A DNA stretch of 64,000 nucleotides from Paenibacillus sp. ACRRY (GTDB taxonomy: Bacteria > Bacillota > Bacilli > Paenibacillales > Paenibacillaceae): positions 1,736,001 through 1,800,000 of the forward strand of contig NZ_JAKRNM010000001.1 of the NCBI RefSeq assembly GCF_022346995.1, written 5' to 3'. This document shows positions 54,240 to 63,817 of the stretch, one piece after another; within the stretch, counting starts at the first letter, position 1; the number at the start of each line of letters is the position of its first letter. The position numbers and the translations under genes are program-made. Below the pieces are notes generated by a model. It was not told the origin of the DNA and did no database searches. It was given only the letters and a program-made list of their open reading frames with translations.

Positions 54240-54510
54240 TGTAGATTGCTCAAAGCAATTCACAAACTGAAGGTCGGTTGTCACCGATCACGACATGCAT
54301 ATCTTCATGAACGCATCCCGCTTGCGATCAATTCGGTGCAAGCAGGAATGCCCTTCAACGACAGGAACGCGTACACAGAAAGATGTTAAACTTTCGACGT
54401 ATCGTCCCCCATGATTTTCTTTGTCTACCCTAACCAAGTTCATTTCTTCATGCGTATAACCGTTATCCTAGAACTTCTCCACTGCGAAATCAAACCCGTA
54501 AGCAGATGTT
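54240..54510 (-). pseudogene. asd: Decayed aspartate-semialdehyde dehydrogenase (asd) remnant
   Basis: Reading minus strand from 54467, DNGYTHEEMNLVRVDKEN and then FCVRVPVVEGHS (54380-54345) match the C-terminal half of Asd, where DNxYTxEEM and CVRxPVxxGHS are conserved. An in-frame TAG lies just upstream (54470-54468). Right after GHS the frame jumps to RIDRKRD, resembling the later GRIRKDLD, and in another frame MHVVIGDN resembles MWVVSDN. So only about 100 codons of roughly 340 survive, with stops, a frameshift and internal deletion. The position, between dpaB and dapG, is the normal asd site. Confidence 0.75.
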
Positions 54511-54529
54511 AAACTTGGTTAATAAACGA

Positions 54530-55126
54530 TCAAGCCTGTGCAGAGCGTTCCACAATCATCGGCTGTAACTGTTTACCTTCCAGTGCACTCCAGCATGCCT
54601 CCGGAATAAGTTCCATTTTGGCCACTAACGAGTTTGGCTTCTTCACCGGATCATCCTGCCCAAACGGTACAAAGTACATATATTTTGCCACAAGCAATTT
54701 GGCGATGTTCGCGGCATTCAGTCCCAGACCATCATTTGTGGAGATGGCGAGCACTACCGGACGCTGATTCCGCATCTGAGCTTTGGCTGCCATCAGCACA
54801 GGGCTATCGGTCATCGCATTAGCCAGCTTACTCGTGGTGTTCCCTGTGCAGGGAGCTATCACGAGCACATCAAGCAATTTGGATGGTCCGAGCGGTTCCG
54901 CCTCAACAATTGTAGAAATAATATCATTACCGGTTATATCTTTCAACTGTTTTTGCCAGTTCTGAGCCGTACCAAAGCGTGTATCCGTTGTTAATACCGA
55001 ATTGGAAATAATCGGAACGACATTCGCACCCTCAGCCACAAACCGGCTAATTACCGGCATAACCTCTTCAAACGTACAATGAGAACCTGTAATCGCATAA
55101 CCTACCGTTTTACCCTTCCAGTTCAT
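54530..55126 (-). CDS. dpaB: Dipicolinate synthase subunit B
   Basis: A 198-residue flavoprotein-like subunit (SpoVFB). Motifs: GYAITGSHCTFEEVMPVI, VLVIAPCTGNTTSKLANAMT and VLAISTNDGLGLNAANIAKL. With DpaA it converts dihydrodipicolinate to dipicolinic acid in the sporulating mother cell; the product fills the spore core with calcium. Its ATG overlaps the dpaA stop by 4 bases. Confidence 0.94.
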   Translation of the reverse strand: MNWKGKTVGYAITGSHCTFEEVMPVISRFVAEGANVVPIISNSVLTTDTRFGTAQNWQKQLKDITGNDIISTIVEAEPLGPSKLLDVLVIAPCTGNTTSKLANAMTDSPVLMAAKAQMRNQRPVVLAISTNDGLGLNAANIAKLLVAKYMYFVPFGQDDPVKKPNSLVAKMELIPEACWSALEGKQLQPMIVERSAQA

Positions 55127-56022
55127 TGTTCAACCTCCCGTGCGTTTTGTTCTTCCAAAAGCAAACGGATCAACGCGTCGGCAATAATGCCGCCAGCCGT
55201 TTTGGGAGCAACAATGCCGGGGAGGCCTGGCGCCAGAAGCGCTTTAATGCCGCGTTTTTCAGCATATCTGAAATCGCAGCCGCCAGGAGCGGATGCGAGG
55301 TCAATAATGACTGCTTTTTGCGGCATTCTGGACAGGATTTGTGCTGTGATTATCATAGTCGGTATCGTATTAAAAAGCAAGTCAACTGCCCCGGTTTGAG
55401 CGGCCAAATCCGTTGTCATGAAAGGCTTCCAGCCCATGATGTTAGCCCGAGCTGCATCTTCTTCCCGCCTGATTCCCACCCGTACATTTGCCCCAAGACC
55501 CTGGAGCGTTTTTGCCATTGTGAATCCTGTTCGGCCAAGCCCAAGCACAATACATTCCGACCCGTGGATCGTGAAGTCCGTCTCCCGAATCGCCATGGCG
55601 ACCGCTCCCTCAGCTGTCGGTATCGAGTTGTAGAGCGCAATGTCGTCACGATCCAACACCTCGATAAGCCGCAAACCGTTATCCACGCACAACTCACGCA
55701 AAAATGGCTTTGCCATTCCTGTGAAAACAATACAATGCTCTGGCAATGCCGCTATCTGTTCTTTTTTGAGGAAAATCGGCAAGTCACTGAATGAGGTGCT
55801 CACTTTCCCCTGATCATCACATCCAACCACGGGCAGCACCAGCACATCCGCAGATGCCAACACCTCATCCTCCAGTTCATGATGTTCGATCCCCGGAATA
55901 GAACGCTCCAGCTTGTCGAAACCGACCACACTCACTGTGGCATCCAGCACTGCGCATTTTTGAATGACTTCAAGCTGCCGCGCATCTCCGCCCAGGACTA
56001 CTATCCGGACTCCGGTCAGCAT
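55123..56022 (-). CDS. dpaA: Dipicolinate synthase subunit A
   Basis: A 299-residue Rossmann-fold dehydrogenase subunit (SpoVFA). It opens MLTGVRIVVLGGDARQLEVI and has the NAD(P) motif CIVLGLGRTGFTMAKTLQGL (about 150-169). ATG 56022 follows AAAGGAGTG; the frame stays open upstream without a site. It is likely driven by the mother-cell sigma factor, but no SigK promoter was identified by eye. Confidence 0.94.
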   Translation of the reverse strand: MLTGVRIVVLGGDARQLEVIQKCAVLDATVSVVGFDKLERSIPGIEHHELEDEVLASADVLVLPVVGCDDQGKVSTSFSDLPIFLKKEQIAALPEHCIVFTGMAKPFLRELCVDNGLRLIEVLDRDDIALYNSIPTAEGAVAMAIRETDFTIHGSECIVLGLGRTGFTMAKTLQGLGANVRVGIRREEDAARANIMGWKPFMTTDLAAQTGAVDLLFNTIPTMIITAQILSRMPQKAVIIDLASAPGGCDFRYAEKRGIKALLAPGLPGIVAPKTAGGIIADALIRLLLEEQNAREVEQ

Positions 56023-56112
56023 CGGGACGTCACTCCTTTCACCACATGTATGCCTTATCGTATGCAGGGGCCCACAGGGGGGTGAAAAACATTTCCTATC
56101 TCTTCTCCAAAC

Positions 56113-56139
56113 AAAAAAGCCTTCCCGCATGGGGAAGGC
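56113..56139 (-). terminator. Terminator of dut
   Basis: On the minus strand GCCTTCCC/GGGAAGGC with a 5-base loop, followed by TTTTTT. Confidence 0.8.
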
Positions 56140-56162
56140 CCTTCATCATTCGTAGCCGTTTA

Positions 56163-56609
56163 TTATTTTCCGGTATGACCGAATCCACCCTCGCCGCGAA
56201 CCGTTTCCGAAAGTTCGCTCACTTCGGTTAGTTCAATAGCAGGAACAGTCTGAAACACGATTTGAGCAATACGTTCACCCCGTACAATCGTGAATGGCTC
56301 CTGGCCCAGATTAATCAAAAGCACTTTAACCTCGCCCCGGTAATCCGCATCGATGGTCCCTGGTGTGTTTAAACAGGTAATGCCGTGCTTGAACGCCAGG
56401 CCACTGCGTGGGCGAATCTGTGCTTCAAGGCCCGCAGGCATAGCCATAGCCAGACCTGTCGGAATCAGCGTGCGCTGTCCCGGCTGCAATACAACATCCT
56501 CCTGAAGCGCAGCAACTACATCAAAGCCTGATGCAAGCTCTGACATTTTTTGAGGCAGTTTAATATCTTCATTGCCCGGTAACTTTTGAATTTGAACGTA
56601 ATGCAACAA
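56163..56609 (-). CDS. dut: Deoxyuridine 5'-triphosphate nucleotidohydrolase
   Basis: About 148 residues, a trimeric dUTPase with all five motifs: [51 protein letters not shown] and the C-terminal [11 protein letters not shown]. It keeps uracil out of DNA by hydrolysing dUTP. The exact start is uncertain: TTG at 56609 or 56606 fits the AAGAAGGG site better than ATG 56615. It overlaps the end of the M16 gene by about 40 bases and occupies the place of ymxH in B. subtilis. Confidence 0.92.
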   Translation of the reverse strand: MLHYVQIQKLPGNEDIKLPQKMSELASGFDVVAALQEDVVLQPGQRTLIPTGLAMAMPAGLEAQIRPRSGLAFKHGITCLNTPGTIDADYRGEVKVLLINLGQEPFTIVRGERIAQIVFQTVPAIELTEVSELSETVRGEGGFGHTGK

Positions 56610-57852
56610 AATCATCCCTTCTTAATCCAGCAATGGTGCGATCAGAAGCACCGACCATAGCAAGCGCAAACGGCTCCGCGAACATCAGGTCAAGTACAGC
56701 ATCGATATCTTCCATCGTTACTTGTTCAATTTTGGCTATCATTTCATCCAGCGTATGGTGTCTGCCCAGCATCAGTTCGTTTTTACCCAAACGATTCATC
56801 CGGCTTCCCGTGCTTTCCAAACTGAGAATCAGACTACCCTTCAGCTGTTCTTTTCCTTTGCGCAGTTCATCTTCCGTCAGACCGTTAACTGCAAGATCCT
56901 GCAGAACCTCTTTGGTCAGGTCCAACACTTCTTTCGTTTGTTTCGGTGCAGTACCTGCATATATCGTAAACAGCCCGCTGTCCGCATGAGAACTGTGATA
57001 GGAATAAACGGAATATGCCAGTCCGCGCTTTTCACGAATTTCCTGGAACAGTCTGGAGCTCATTCCGCCACCAATGGCATTATTCAATACAACCATGGCA
57101 AACTGCAGTGGATCTCCGATTTTGCAGCCTGGAAACGAAATACAAATGTGATTCTGTTCGGTTTTCTTCTTGTGAAAGAGCTGCCCACTCTGGAACTTGG
57201 GAACGGTAATCTGTTCTGCCGCACCATGAACGTCAAATGATCCAAAGTGCTTTTCCATCAATTCAATCACACTGTCATCAATATTACCTGCAATACTAAT
57301 GACTGTGTTCTCAATCGTGTAGTGCTCCTTCATATATGCACGCAGATCGCTGGAACCCATCGCTTTGAGTTGTTCTTCCGTACCCAGAATCGGGTAAGCC
57401 AGCGGATGCTCTCCATAAGCAGCCGTAGCCATCAAATCGTGTACCATATCATCCGGCGTATCCTCGTACATTGAAATCTCTTCGAGGATGACGTTTTTCT
57501 CCTTGATGAGCTCGCCATCATCCATTTTGGAACGGAAAAACATGTCAGACAATACATCTACAGCGATAGGCAGATGCTCATCCAATACTTTAGCATAATA
57601 ACACGTGTATTCTTTCGAAGTGAATGCGTTCACGTTACCGCCGATAGCATCAAACTGTTCCGCAATTGCTTTGGCATCGTAACGATCCGTTCCCTTGAAC
57701 AACATGTGCTCAATAAAATGTGATACTCCATTGTTAACAGGCTGCTCGTTACGCGATCCTGTCTTGACCCATATACCAAAAGACACGGAACGACAGGTCG
57801 GAATCTGTTCCATGACTACCCTGAGGCCATTGCCCAGCTGAATTTTTTTCAC
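56569..57852 (-). CDS. mlpA: M16 processing peptidase (MlpA/YmxG)
   Basis: A 427-residue M16 peptidase. HxxEH is in [15 protein letters not shown] and the third ligand in [16 protein letters not shown]. The C-terminal half carries [20 protein letters not shown]. Homologues resemble mitochondrial processing peptidase; MlpA affects protease expression in Bacillus. The start is GTG 57852 after GTAGGAGGG, giving [15 protein letters not shown]. The product is cytosolic or secreted without signal. Confidence 0.93.
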   Translation of the reverse strand: MKKIQLGNGLRVVMEQIPTCRSVSFGIWVKTGSRNEQPVNNGVSHFIEHMLFKGTDRYDAKAIAEQFDAIGGNVNAFTSKEYTCYYAKVLDEHLPIAVDVLSDMFFRSKMDDGELIKEKNVILEEISMYEDTPDDMVHDLMATAAYGEHPLAYPILGTEEQLKAMGSSDLRAYMKEHYTIENTVISIAGNIDDSVIELMEKHFGSFDVHGAAEQITVPKFQSGQLFHKKKTEQNHICISFPGCKIGDPLQFAMVVLNNAIGGGMSSRLFQEIREKRGLAYSVYSYHSSHADSGLFTIYAGTAPKQTKEVLDLTKEVLQDLAVNGLTEDELRKGKEQLKGSLILSLESTGSRMNRLGKNELMLGRHHTLDEMIAKIEQVTMEDIDAVLDLMFAEPFALAMVGASDRTIAGLRRDDFVALRSNSKVTGQ

Positions 57853-57946
57853 GGTTGGCCCTCCTACATCTCTATAATTGCCTTGATCTCCAAAAACGAA
57901 ATCGACATTTGGTTCCAACTGTTTGATATTAACAAAAAAACGCCGC

Positions 57947-58942
57947 TCACTCAACCGCCGGAGCTTTTATGCGTTCAGAAGATAACGTCTCACTCACTGT
58001 ACCGAGAGCGAGGCCTTTCCCACGAATCGACTCAATCATGCCTTTCAGTGCGCCTGACGAGGATGCAGTGGGATGCATCAAAATTAACGTACCCGCTTCC
58101 ACTTTTGCCTCAATCTTATTTACAATCGAAGCTGAACTTGGCTTTCTCCAATCCACGGTGTCCAGTGTCCATAGGACCGTTTGCAACCCCATGCTTGAGG
58201 CAATGTCTACTGTTTTCTGATTAAAGTCACCTGACGGGGGAGCAAACCAGCGATTTTCCACTCCTAGCGTCTCCTTGAGCAGATCCTCTGTCTTGCTTAT
58301 CTCAAGTCTGGCCCGTTCTGCACTCAATCGACTCATGTTTGGATGAGAGTAAGCATGGTTGGACAGTTCATGACCTCGTTTCTGAATCTCTTTGGCGAGC
58401 TCGGCATTTTTCTTTAACCAGCTTCCATCCAAAAAAAAGGTCGCCTTCACCTTCGCGGCATCGAGCGTATCAAGCATCGGGATAATATACTCATTGCCCC
58501 AAGCCACATTAATCATAAACGAAACCATCGGCTTTGCCGGATTCCCCCGGTATACCGGGTGAGCTCCAAGATCCTTGAGCTGGATTTCTGGTTCAACCTG
58601 ACGATAAACATATGCAATTTTGGTATTGAGGTTACCACCAAGTGCCTTGCGATACGTGGCTTCCACATCAATCTCCAAGCCATTATAGCCCGGTATTGCC
58701 TTCCATACCCTGTCCACTTTGGCATTGACCGGAGCTATTTTTGTTTCGGCCGCTTTATCCCGGATCGCCGATAACAGGGCATCCTCTCCAGTCGCCTCTT
58801 GAAACATATCAAATGCATTTTGTGTCCCCGGGCCATCCCGAATCTCCGTAATGTATGTACGTACACTGCCTACTTGTCCGACCAGTATGACAGCCGCCAC
58901 ACCCGCCAGAACTGCAACCAGCTTTTTAGATTGGTTTTTCAC
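57947..58942 (-). CDS. ylxY: YlxY-family polysaccharide deacetylase-like protein
   Basis: A 331-residue exported protein: signal/anchor KKLVAVLAGVAAVILVGQVG, a helical N-domain, and a NodB fold. Where active deacetylases have TFDDG, this reads FMINVAWGNEY, lacking the catalytic and metal Asp. The next motif HELSNHAYSHPNMSR keeps the two His, and WTLDTVDWRKP and LILMHPTASS follow. This is the normal YlxY form, so activity is doubtful or altered. Its place between pnp and mlpA is conserved. Confidence 0.92.
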   Translation of the reverse strand: MKNQSKKLVAVLAGVAAVILVGQVGSVRTYITEIRDGPGTQNAFDMFQEATGEDALLSAIRDKAAETKIAPVNAKVDRVWKAIPGYNGLEIDVEATYRKALGGNLNTKIAYVYRQVEPEIQLKDLGAHPVYRGNPAKPMVSFMINVAWGNEYIIPMLDTLDAAKVKATFFLDGSWLKKNAELAKEIQKRGHELSNHAYSHPNMSRLSAERARLEISKTEDLLKETLGVENRWFAPPSGDFNQKTVDIASSMGLQTVLWTLDTVDWRKPSSASIVNKIEAKVEAGTLILMHPTASSSGALKGMIESIRGKGLALGTVSETLSSERIKAPAVE

Positions 58943-59052
58943 AGTTCCATCCTCCCGCCGTCTTTGTCCCCATCATATGAGGACAAGGGCAAGAATATGA
59001 ACAAATTCAGGCAGTCTTTTGAAATTCATTAACGTTAAGCGATTTTAGGCGT

Positions 59053-59086
59053 TAAAAAAAGAGCCAGAAATACACATTCTGTCTCT
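59053..59086 (-). terminator. Terminator of pnp
   Basis: On the minus strand AGAGACAGAA pairs with TTCTGGCTCT (one mismatch); TTTTTTT follows. Confidence 0.75.
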
Positions 59087-59119
59087 TCATTCAATGGATC
59101 TGTAAAAATTAAGCAGAGC

Positions 59120-61222
59120 TTAGGACTGTGCCGGAGCTTCAGCCGTTAATACTGCTTTGCGGGACAAGTTGATGCGACCTTGTTGGTCAATTTCCGTTAC
59201 TTTAACGGTAATGGAATCACCTACGGCTACAACATCTTCTACTTTGGCAACACGCTCTGTTGACAATTGTGAGATGTGAACCAGACCCTCTTTGTTCGGC
59301 AGAACTTCGACAAATGCACCGAATTTCTCAACACGTTTTACTTTGCCGACATAAATCTCGCCGACCAGCACTTCACGTACGATTCCTTCAATAATCGATT
59401 TTGCCTTATCATTCATGTCCTGGTTGGAAGAAGCGATAAATACGCGTCCATCCTGTTCAATATCAATTTTAACACCAGTTTCCTCGATGATTTTATTGAT
59501 AATTTTACCACCAGCACCGATAACATCACGGATTTTATCCGGATTAATATGCATAGTCGTAATCTTAGGCGCGTACTGTGACAACTGCTCACGTGGCGTT
59601 TTCATTACTTCGGTCATTTTGCCCAGGATATGCATACGGCCTTCTTTGGCTTGAGCCAACGCTTCGGACAAAATTTGACGATCAATACCATCAATTTTAA
59701 TATCCATCTGGATCGCTGTCACACCTTCAGGTGTTCCTGCAACTTTGAAGTCCATGTCACCCAGGTGATCTTCCATACCTTGAATGTCACTAAGAATGGA
59801 CACATGCTCTCCATCTTTGATCAGACCCATAGCTACCCCAGCAACCGGAGCTTTAATGGGTACACCAGCATCCATCATGGCAAGCGTACTTGCGCAGATA
59901 CTTGCTTGTGAAGTTGATCCGTTAGATTCCAATACTTCTGATACCAGACGAATTGTGTACGGGAAGTCCGTCTCCGAAGGAATAACTTTAGCCAGAGCAC
60001 GTTCACCCAACGCACCATGTCCAATCTCACGACGACCTGGAGCACGCAATGGACGAGCTTCACCCACGCTGAATGGCGGGAAGTTGTAATGATGCATGAA
60101 GCGTTTGGTTTCTTCCAAGCTGATTCCATCCAGAATCTGAACATCACCCAATGCACCCAAGGTACAAATGCTAAGCGCTTGTGTTTGACCACGTGTGAAC
60201 AAACCGGAACCATGCGTACGTGGCAGCAATGATGTATCACACTCAATTGGACGAATCTCTGCAAGTCCGCGTCCGTCCGGACGAACCTTATCATGTGTGA
60301 TCAAGCGGCGCACTTCTTCTTTGACGATATCGTGCAGCACTTCCTTCACGTCTTTGAGCAGTTCAGGAGTCTCGATGTATTGCTCTTCAAAATGAGCAAC
60401 GGTTTCGTCATTCACTGCATCAATCGCGTCTTGACGAGCATGCTTCTCAGCGATTTTAACCGCTTCTACCAAGCGAGCACTCGCATATTCACGTACAGCA
60501 CTGTTAACTTCAGCATTTACAGCGTGCAGTTTTACAGCCATTTTTTCTTTGCCGGCCACTTGGACCAGTTCTTCAATGACAGCCACAATGTTCTTGATTT
60601 CATCATGTCCGAACATGATGGCTTCGAGCATAACTTCTTCCGGAACTTCGTTTGCTTCTGCCTCTACCATCATGATGGCATCTTTGGTTCCTGCAACAAC
60701 GAGTTCAATTTCACTGACTTCAAGCTGTGCAATGGTTGGGTTAATAATGAATTCACCATCAATACGTCCAACTTTTACGCCACCGATTGGCCCGTTGAAT
60801 GGAACGTCCGAAATGCTCAGTGCAGCCGATGTACCGATCATGGCAGCAATCTGTGGTTCACAGTCCTGATCAACACTCATAACGATGTTGAGAACTTGTA
60901 CATCATTACGGAAACCTTCAGGGAACAATGGACGGATTGGACGGTCTGTCAGACGACTAGCAAGAATGGCTTTCTCACTTGGTCTTCCTTCCCGTTTAAT
61001 GAATCCGCCTGGAATTTTACCTACGGCATACAATCTTTCCTCATAGTTCACCGTGAGCGGGAAAAAGTCCAGATCTTTCGGTTCGCTTGATGCTGTAACG
61101 GTACACAAAACAACCGTATCTCCGTATGTTACTTTAACGGCAGCATTTGCCTGTTTAGCCAAACGTCCTGTTTCAAGCACAAGCGTTCTTCCACCAAGCT
61201 GCATTTCAACACGCTTTTCCAT
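59120..61222 (-). CDS. pnp: Polyribonucleotide nucleotidyltransferase
   Basis: A 700-residue PNPase that degrades RNA 3'-5' with phosphate. Two RNase PH domains: first around [20 protein letters not shown] and [18 protein letters not shown], second with [17 protein letters not shown] and catalytic region [22 protein letters not shown] ([20 protein letters not shown]) and S1 ([20 protein letters not shown]) domains follow. ATG 61222 has AGGAGGG 6 bases upstream. It follows rpsO, separated by a terminator. Confidence 0.96.
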   Translation of the reverse strand: MEKRVEMQLGGRTLVLETGRLAKQANAAVKVTYGDTVVLCTVTASSEPKDLDFFPLTVNYEERLYAVGKIPGGFIKREGRPSEKAILASRLTDRPIRPLFPEGFRNDVQVLNIVMSVDQDCEPQIAAMIGTSAALSISDVPFNGPIGGVKVGRIDGEFIINPTIAQLEVSEIELVVAGTKDAIMMVEAEANEVPEEVMLEAIMFGHDEIKNIVAVIEELVQVAGKEKMAVKLHAVNAEVNSAVREYASARLVEAVKIAEKHARQDAIDAVNDETVAHFEEQYIETPELLKDVKEVLHDIVKEEVRRLITHDKVRPDGRGLAEIRPIECDTSLLPRTHGSGLFTRGQTQALSICTLGALGDVQILDGISLEETKRFMHHYNFPPFSVGEARPLRAPGRREIGHGALGERALAKVIPSETDFPYTIRLVSEVLESNGSTSQASICASTLAMMDAGVPIKAPVAGVAMGLIKDGEHVSILSDIQGMEDHLGDMDFKVAGTPEGVTAIQMDIKIDGIDRQILSEALAQAKEGRMHILGKMTEVMKTPREQLSQYAPKITTMHINPDKIRDVIGAGGKIINKIIEETGVKIDIEQDGRVFIASSNQDMNDKAKSIIEGIVREVLVGEIYVGKVKRVEKFGAFVEVLPNKEGLVHISQLSTERVAKVEDVVAVGDSITVKVTEIDQQGRINLSRKAVLTAEAPAQS

Positions 61223-61310
61223 GAAATCCCTCCTTCTAATCGTTCCTAACACAATGGATTCTGCATTTTCTCAGTATTTCCTGCTTGTCCTGCATTCATT
61301 AACTTGCAAA

Positions 61311-61331
61311 ACAAAAGCTCCTTGCGGAGCT
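61311..61331 (-). terminator. Terminator or attenuator between rpsO and pnp
   Basis: On the minus strand AGCTCC-GCAA-GGAGCT followed by TTTGTTTTG. In many bacteria read-through from rpsO supplies pnp expression. Confidence 0.65.
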
Positions 61332-61455
61332 GTCATCTACAAATATATGGCAACATGTTCATCTACAAAACAACCCAGCTGTAAACTCCGCTTGTCCCTC
61401 AATACAGAGGAACGACGGATAACAGCCAGGTTGGTTTTGAAAACATGTACGATAA

Positions 61456-61725
61456 TTAACGACGCAATCCGAGTTTCTCGATCAATGCGCTGTAACGTTT
61501 AACATCTTTGTTTTTCACGTAAGCCAAAAGCTTACGACGTTGACCTACCATTTTCAAAAGTCCACGACGTGAGTGGTGGTCTTTCTTATGCGTACGCAAG
61601 TGGTCTGTCAAACTTCTGATGTTTTCCGTAAGGATAGCAACTTGCACCTCAGGTGATCCAGTATCGGACTCATGAGTTTTGTGCTCGTCGATCAGTTGTT
61701 GTTTACGTTCTTGAGTCAATGCCAT
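61456..61725 (-). CDS. rpsO: 30S ribosomal protein S15
   Basis: An 89-residue protein of standard length: [55 protein letters not shown] and [16 protein letters not shown]. It binds 16S rRNA early in 30S assembly. ATG 61725 follows AAGGAGGTG. It is transcribed from a TATAAT promoter at 61834-61829 through a structured leader. Confidence 0.97.
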   Translation of the reverse strand: MALTQERKQQLIDEHKTHESDTGSPEVQVAILTENIRSLTDHLRTHKKDHHSRRGLLKMVGQRRKLLAYVKNKDVKRYSALIEKLGLRR

Positions 61726-61834
61726 CCTATTCACCTCCTTCATTATAATCGCCATTAGCCTCGTTACCGCCGGTGAGAGCGTGCAACCAAGCCAAGGTTG
61801 TCTGTTGTCTAAAACGACAACGTAGTACATTATA
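61726..61834 (-). promoter_or_regulatory. rpsO promoter and structured leader
   Basis: On the minus strand a perfect TATAAT (61834-61829) with a weak -35 starts a leader of about 100 nt. It contains the stem GTTGTC/GACAAC (61805-61822) and a GC-rich segment CACCGGCGGTAACG. rpsO leaders in Firmicutes bind S15 and repress translation; this leader has the right place and size, but I have not matched it to a known motif. Confidence 0.5.
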
Positions 61835-61884
61835 TCATAGTTGCCTAACCAAAGTAAATGTAAACATACATTTTACTCGGAATT

Positions 61885-62823
61885 TCAACCTAAGAGTCTT
61901 GCAGCAGTCAAGGCATCTTCCCGAATCTGGCTAATCAGAGCATCGATCGAGTCAAACTTGCGTTCTTCCCGAATATAGTGTACCAGTTCTACCTTCAGTT
62001 CCTCATCATAGAGATGCCCTTCAAAATCAAGCACATGTACTTCAAACGTAGGCTTCATCCCGCTATCGTGGAACGTAGGCTTCACACCGAGGTTCATTAC
62101 CCCTCGCAACGACTGCTCCCCATGATATACGCGAACAGCATACACACCTTTCGCAGGTGCCACATAATGGTCTGTTAATTCGAGATTTGCAGTAGGGAAA
62201 CCAATCGTCCGGCCGCGTTTCTCTCCGTGGATAACCGTTCCTCTGATACTGTAAGGACGTCCAAGCCACTGACTTGCTTCATCCATTTCTCCACGTTTAA
62301 GCAAACCACGAATTAAAGAACTGCTGACCTTCTCCCCATTAAGCAGGAATGGAGGTACAGTTTCTACAGCCATCTCATTGCTGCCCAGCGAACGAAGCAT
62401 CTGCTCATCACCGGCTCCCTTGTGACCAAAACGGAAGTCAAAACCAACTACCGCCGTTCGAGTCTGAAGCGGAATCAGCAGATCATGTACAAACTGCTCC
62501 GGTGTCAACTGTGAAAATTCTTTATTAAACTCCACAACATATAACACATCAACGCCCATCTCTGCCAAGATATCTTCCTTATCTCTCAGGGGCGTCAAGT
62601 AACCTTCGTAATCACCTTTGCGCATGACTTCTTTCGGGTGCGGATGGAAGGTCATTACCGCCGACTGCATGCCCTTTTCACGAGCAATGCGGACAGCTGA
62701 CAGAATGACGCTTGCATGTCCGAGATGCATTCCATCAAATTGGCCAATGGCCAGCACCTGGGGTTGTCTACGCAATTCATCGGAAGTTAATGTCTGCGGA
62801 TACGTTAGCATTACGGTTTTCAT
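61885..62823 (-). CDS. ribF: Bifunctional riboflavin kinase/FAD synthetase
   Basis: About 312 residues. The N-terminal adenylyltransferase has AIGQFDGMHLGHASVI (HxGH motif), and the C-terminal flavokinase has GRTIGFPTANLELTD with the PTAN metal motif. It makes FMN and then FAD from riboflavin. ATG 62823 gives MKTVMLTYPQTL and has AGGTGA upstream; the open frame upstream to 62886 has no better site. Between truB and rpsO as in B. subtilis (ribC). Confidence 0.94.
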   Translation of the reverse strand: MKTVMLTYPQTLTSDELRRQPQVLAIGQFDGMHLGHASVILSAVRIAREKGMQSAVMTFHPHPKEVMRKGDYEGYLTPLRDKEDILAEMGVDVLYVVEFNKEFSQLTPEQFVHDLLIPLQTRTAVVGFDFRFGHKGAGDEQMLRSLGSNEMAVETVPPFLLNGEKVSSSLIRGLLKRGEMDEASQWLGRPYSIRGTVIHGEKRGRTIGFPTANLELTDHYVAPAKGVYAVRVYHGEQSLRGVMNLGVKPTFHDSGMKPTFEVHVLDFEGHLYDEELKVELVHYIREERKFDSIDALISQIREDALTAARLLG

Positions 62824-62893
62824 ACAATCATTCACCTGCATTTCACTTGATAGACCGAGCTTAACATCACATGAACCTAAACTCAAGGCCTCA

Positions 62894-63817
62894 TTATTCC
62901 GGTAAAAAAACCTTTACAGCTCGAACTGTTGGTTTATGTTTATCTCGTTCGAAGATACCGAGAAATGTGCCATCCTGAGCATATAACCGCAAAAGCCCTG
63001 GCTGTTCCACGGGCGGCTCCAATAAACGTGCAGACAATTTCTGACCTTGGAGAGCTCCTTTGGTGTTGTCCTCTAGAACTTTATGGGCAGGCATGTAGTC
63101 AACGGCATCATCTACCGAAATCAGCACTTCAGCCAGCGTACCTGCTGCCATGTGCTGTTCCACATCCTCAAATCGCAAACACCGATCCGCTGTAACTCCC
63201 GCAGAAATGGTACGCTCAAGCTGTACCATAGTAGATGGGTATCCCAGTTCTCGGCCGATATCCACGCACAGTGTTCGAATATATGTCCCTTTGGAACATA
63301 ATGCCCGGAAGGAAATATCAATCGTGTCGCCATGCGTTTCGATTCCGGTCAGTTCAATCTCGTAAATCGTAACCTCGCGGCTCTTACGTTCGACGGTTTT
63401 GCCTTCACGTGCAAGCTCATACAGACGTTTACCGTCGACTTTCACAGCAGAGTACATGGGTGGAATCTGGGAAATCGTACCCTTAAACTGATTCAGGACC
63501 TCAAGCACCTGTTCTTCAGTAACTTGGACTGGTTCTTCCGAACGTTCAATAACCTCACCCGTCATATCCTCCGTGTCCGTGGACAGACCCAATCGTAGTG
63601 TTGCCAAGTACTCCTTCGGAAGTTCCTGCATGTATTCGACCACCCGAGTGGCCCGTCCGAGGCATAGCGGAAGTACACCTGTAACTTGTGGGTCCAATGT
63701 TCCTGTATGCCCAATACGCTTCATTTTCAAAATGCGTCGCATTTTGGCCACAACATCATGTGAGGTGAATCCTGCTGGCTTGTATACAGGCAAAATTCCT
63801 TCAAGTGGTTTTACCAT
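62894..63817 (-). CDS. truB: tRNA pseudouridine(55) synthase
   Basis: A 307-residue TruB enzyme. GILPVYKPAGFTSHDVVAKM and catalytic Asp in GHTGTLDPQVTGVLPLCLG are diagnostic, with PPMYSAVKVDGKRLYELARE and CSKGTYIRTLCVDIGRELG. It makes pseudouridine 55 in the T loop of tRNAs. Its ATG overlaps the stop of the DHH gene by 7 bases, so they are translated together. Confidence 0.95.
   Translation of the reverse strand: MVKPLEGILPVYKPAGFTSHDVVAKMRRILKMKRIGHTGTLDPQVTGVLPLCLGRATRVVEYMQELPKEYLATLRLGLSTDTEDMTGEVIERSEEPVQVTEEQVLEVLNQFKGTISQIPPMYSAVKVDGKRLYELAREGKTVERKSREVTIYEIELTGIETHGDTIDISFRALCSKGTYIRTLCVDIGRELGYPSTMVQLERTISAGVTADRCLRFEDVEQHMAAGTLAEVLISVDDAVDYMPAHKVLEDNTKGALQGQKLSARLLEPPVEQPGLLRLYAQDGTFLGIFERDKHKPTVRAVKVFLPE

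Noticed and set aside
60293..61090. Plus-strand frame of about 265 codons opposite pnp
   Set aside because: Antisense shadow of the RNase PH domain region of pnp, with no ribosome site.
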